From positions 1 to 5,239 of the forward strand of contig CAMBWJ010000160.1 of assembly GCA_945871545.1 (NCBI GenBank): a stretch of DNA of 5,239 nt, written 5' to 3'. The notes beneath the pieces are model-generated. The model was not told where the DNA came from. It was given only the letters and a program-made list of their open reading frames with translations, and made no database searches. Below, piece after piece: positions 4,517-5,239 of the stretch. A program made the translations under genes and the position numbers. Origin of the DNA: an uncultured Clostridia bacterium (lineage in GTDB: Bacteria > Bacillota_A > Clostridia > Christensenellales > Aristaeellaceae). Position 1 is the stretch's first letter, and every line of letters starts with the position of its first letter.

Positions 4517-5239
4517 ATGCAAGAAACGATGAAAACAGCATTATCAATCGCTGGAAGCGATTCCAGCGGAGGCGCCGGAATTCAGGCAGACATGAAGACC
4601 ATGTCGGCGCATGGCGTTTACGCCATGACCGCCATCACGGCGCTCACTGCCCAGAATACAACCGGCGTCACAGGCATCTTTGAGGTCACACCTGAGTTTC
4701 TGTCCGACCAGCTGGACGCCGTGTTCACAGACATCTTCCCTGATGCGGTCAAGATCGGCATGGTGTCCTCTGCGGCACTGATCCGGGTGATCGCACAGAA
4801 GCTGACGGCCTATCGGGCGCGGCACATCGTGGTCGATCCGGTGATGGTGGCAACCTCCGGCTCCAAGCTGATTCAGGACGAGGCCATCGACACCCTGAAA
4901 AACGAACTGCTGCCCATCGCAGAGGTCGTCACGCCCAACATCCCCGAGGCCGAGATCCTCTCCGGCATGGAGATTCACTGCCCGCAGGACATGGAGCAGG
5001 CCGCAAAACGGATTTCCGAGACCTATCATTGTTCTGTGCTGCTCAAGGGCGGCCACGACCTGAACGACGCAAACGACCTGCTGTACCGTGATGGCACGGC
5101 CACCTGGTTCCGGGGCAGGCGCATCGACAACCCCAACACCCACGGCACCGGCTGCACCCTGTCCAGCGCCATCGCATCCAATCTGGCCTGCGGCATGGAG
5201 CTGGAGGACGCCGTGCGCAGCGCCAAGGCCTACATCTCC
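4517..5239 (+). CDS. thiD: Hydroxymethylpyrimidine/phosphomethylpyrimidine kinase (partial, 3' end cut)
   Basis: A ribokinase-fold enzyme that phosphorylates HMP to HMP-P and then to HMP-PP, the pyrimidine half used to build thiamine phosphate. The frame is open for 241 codons to the right edge; family members are about 265 residues, so roughly 25 residues are missing. The substrate-site motif AGSDSSGGAGIQAD is at 12-25. TALTAQNTTGV (41-51, with Q46) and KIGM (79-82, with M82) are typical of ThiD rather than pyridoxal kinases. VVDPVM (105-110), TPNIPEAE (139-146) and LKGGH (176-180) follow. The phosphate-binding loop HGTGC (209-213) ends in the active-site cysteine characteristic of ThiD. It is the first gene after a TPP riboswitch and terminator, so TPP should reduce its expression. 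Other thiamine genes may follow beyond the window. Confidence 0.96.
   Translation, partial: MQETMKTALSIAGSDSSGGAGIQADMKTMSAHGVYAMTAITALTAQNTTGVTGIFEVTPEFLSDQLDAVFTDIFPDAVKIGMVSSAALIRVIAQKLTAYRARHIVVDPVMVATSGSKLIQDEAIDTLKNELLPIAEVVTPNIPEAEILSGMEIHCPQDMEQAAKRISETYHCSVLLKGGHDLNDANDLLYRDGTATWFRGRRIDNPNTHGTGCTLSSAIASNLACGMELEDAVRSAKAYIS

Noticed and set aside
4544..5143. A 199-codon open frame on the minus strand opposite thiD.
   Set aside because: The plus-strand frame is clearly ThiD, with all family motifs; the antisense frame has no family resemblance.

Overview
The window looks like chromosomal DNA from a GC-rich Firmicute of the class Clostridia (Ruminococcaceae/Oscillospiraceae-like gut lineages are my best guess). 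The evidence is strong AGGAGG-type ribosome binding sites before every gene, near-consensus sigma-A promoters, a TPP riboswitch with an attached intrinsic terminator, the Obg/YhbY pair, and a TetR-methyltransferase pair of a type I know from clostridia. Codons are strongly GC3-biased, so the opposite strand is full of long open frames that are not genes. Species-level assignment cannot be made from this sequence alone.

Layout. (1) 38-1519: a self-contained two-gene unit. A consensus promoter is interleaved with two palindromic operators, followed by a TetR-family repressor, a class I SAM-dependent methyltransferase of unknown substrate, and an intrinsic terminator. (2) 1523-3942: a housekeeping operon with its own promoter: nth (endonuclease III), obg (ribosome-assembly GTPase) and yhbY (CRM-domain RNA-binding protein associated with ribosome assembly). 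It ends in a long hairpin that can terminate transcription in both directions. (3) 3960-4214, minus strand: a 62-residue BFD-like [2Fe-2S] protein with its own promoter, converging on the yhbY operon. (4) 4240-5239: a consensus promoter, a TPP riboswitch, an intrinsic terminator, a further structured leader, and thiD (HMP/HMP-P kinase), which runs off the right edge. Thiamine pyrophosphate should switch off this last transcript by premature termination.

The only stretch of more than 300 bases without a gene is 4149-4516. It is filled by two back-to-back promoters, the riboswitch, its terminator and extra leader hairpins.

I see no mobile element, CRISPR array, tRNA or rRNA, and nothing that amounts to a clearly new biological system. 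The points most worth a second look are the dual-operator TetR/methyltransferase unit, the possible switching strand in the thiD leader with the hairpins after its terminator, the altered cysteine spacing in Nth, and the stand-alone BFD mini-protein sharing a promoter region with a thiamine operon.
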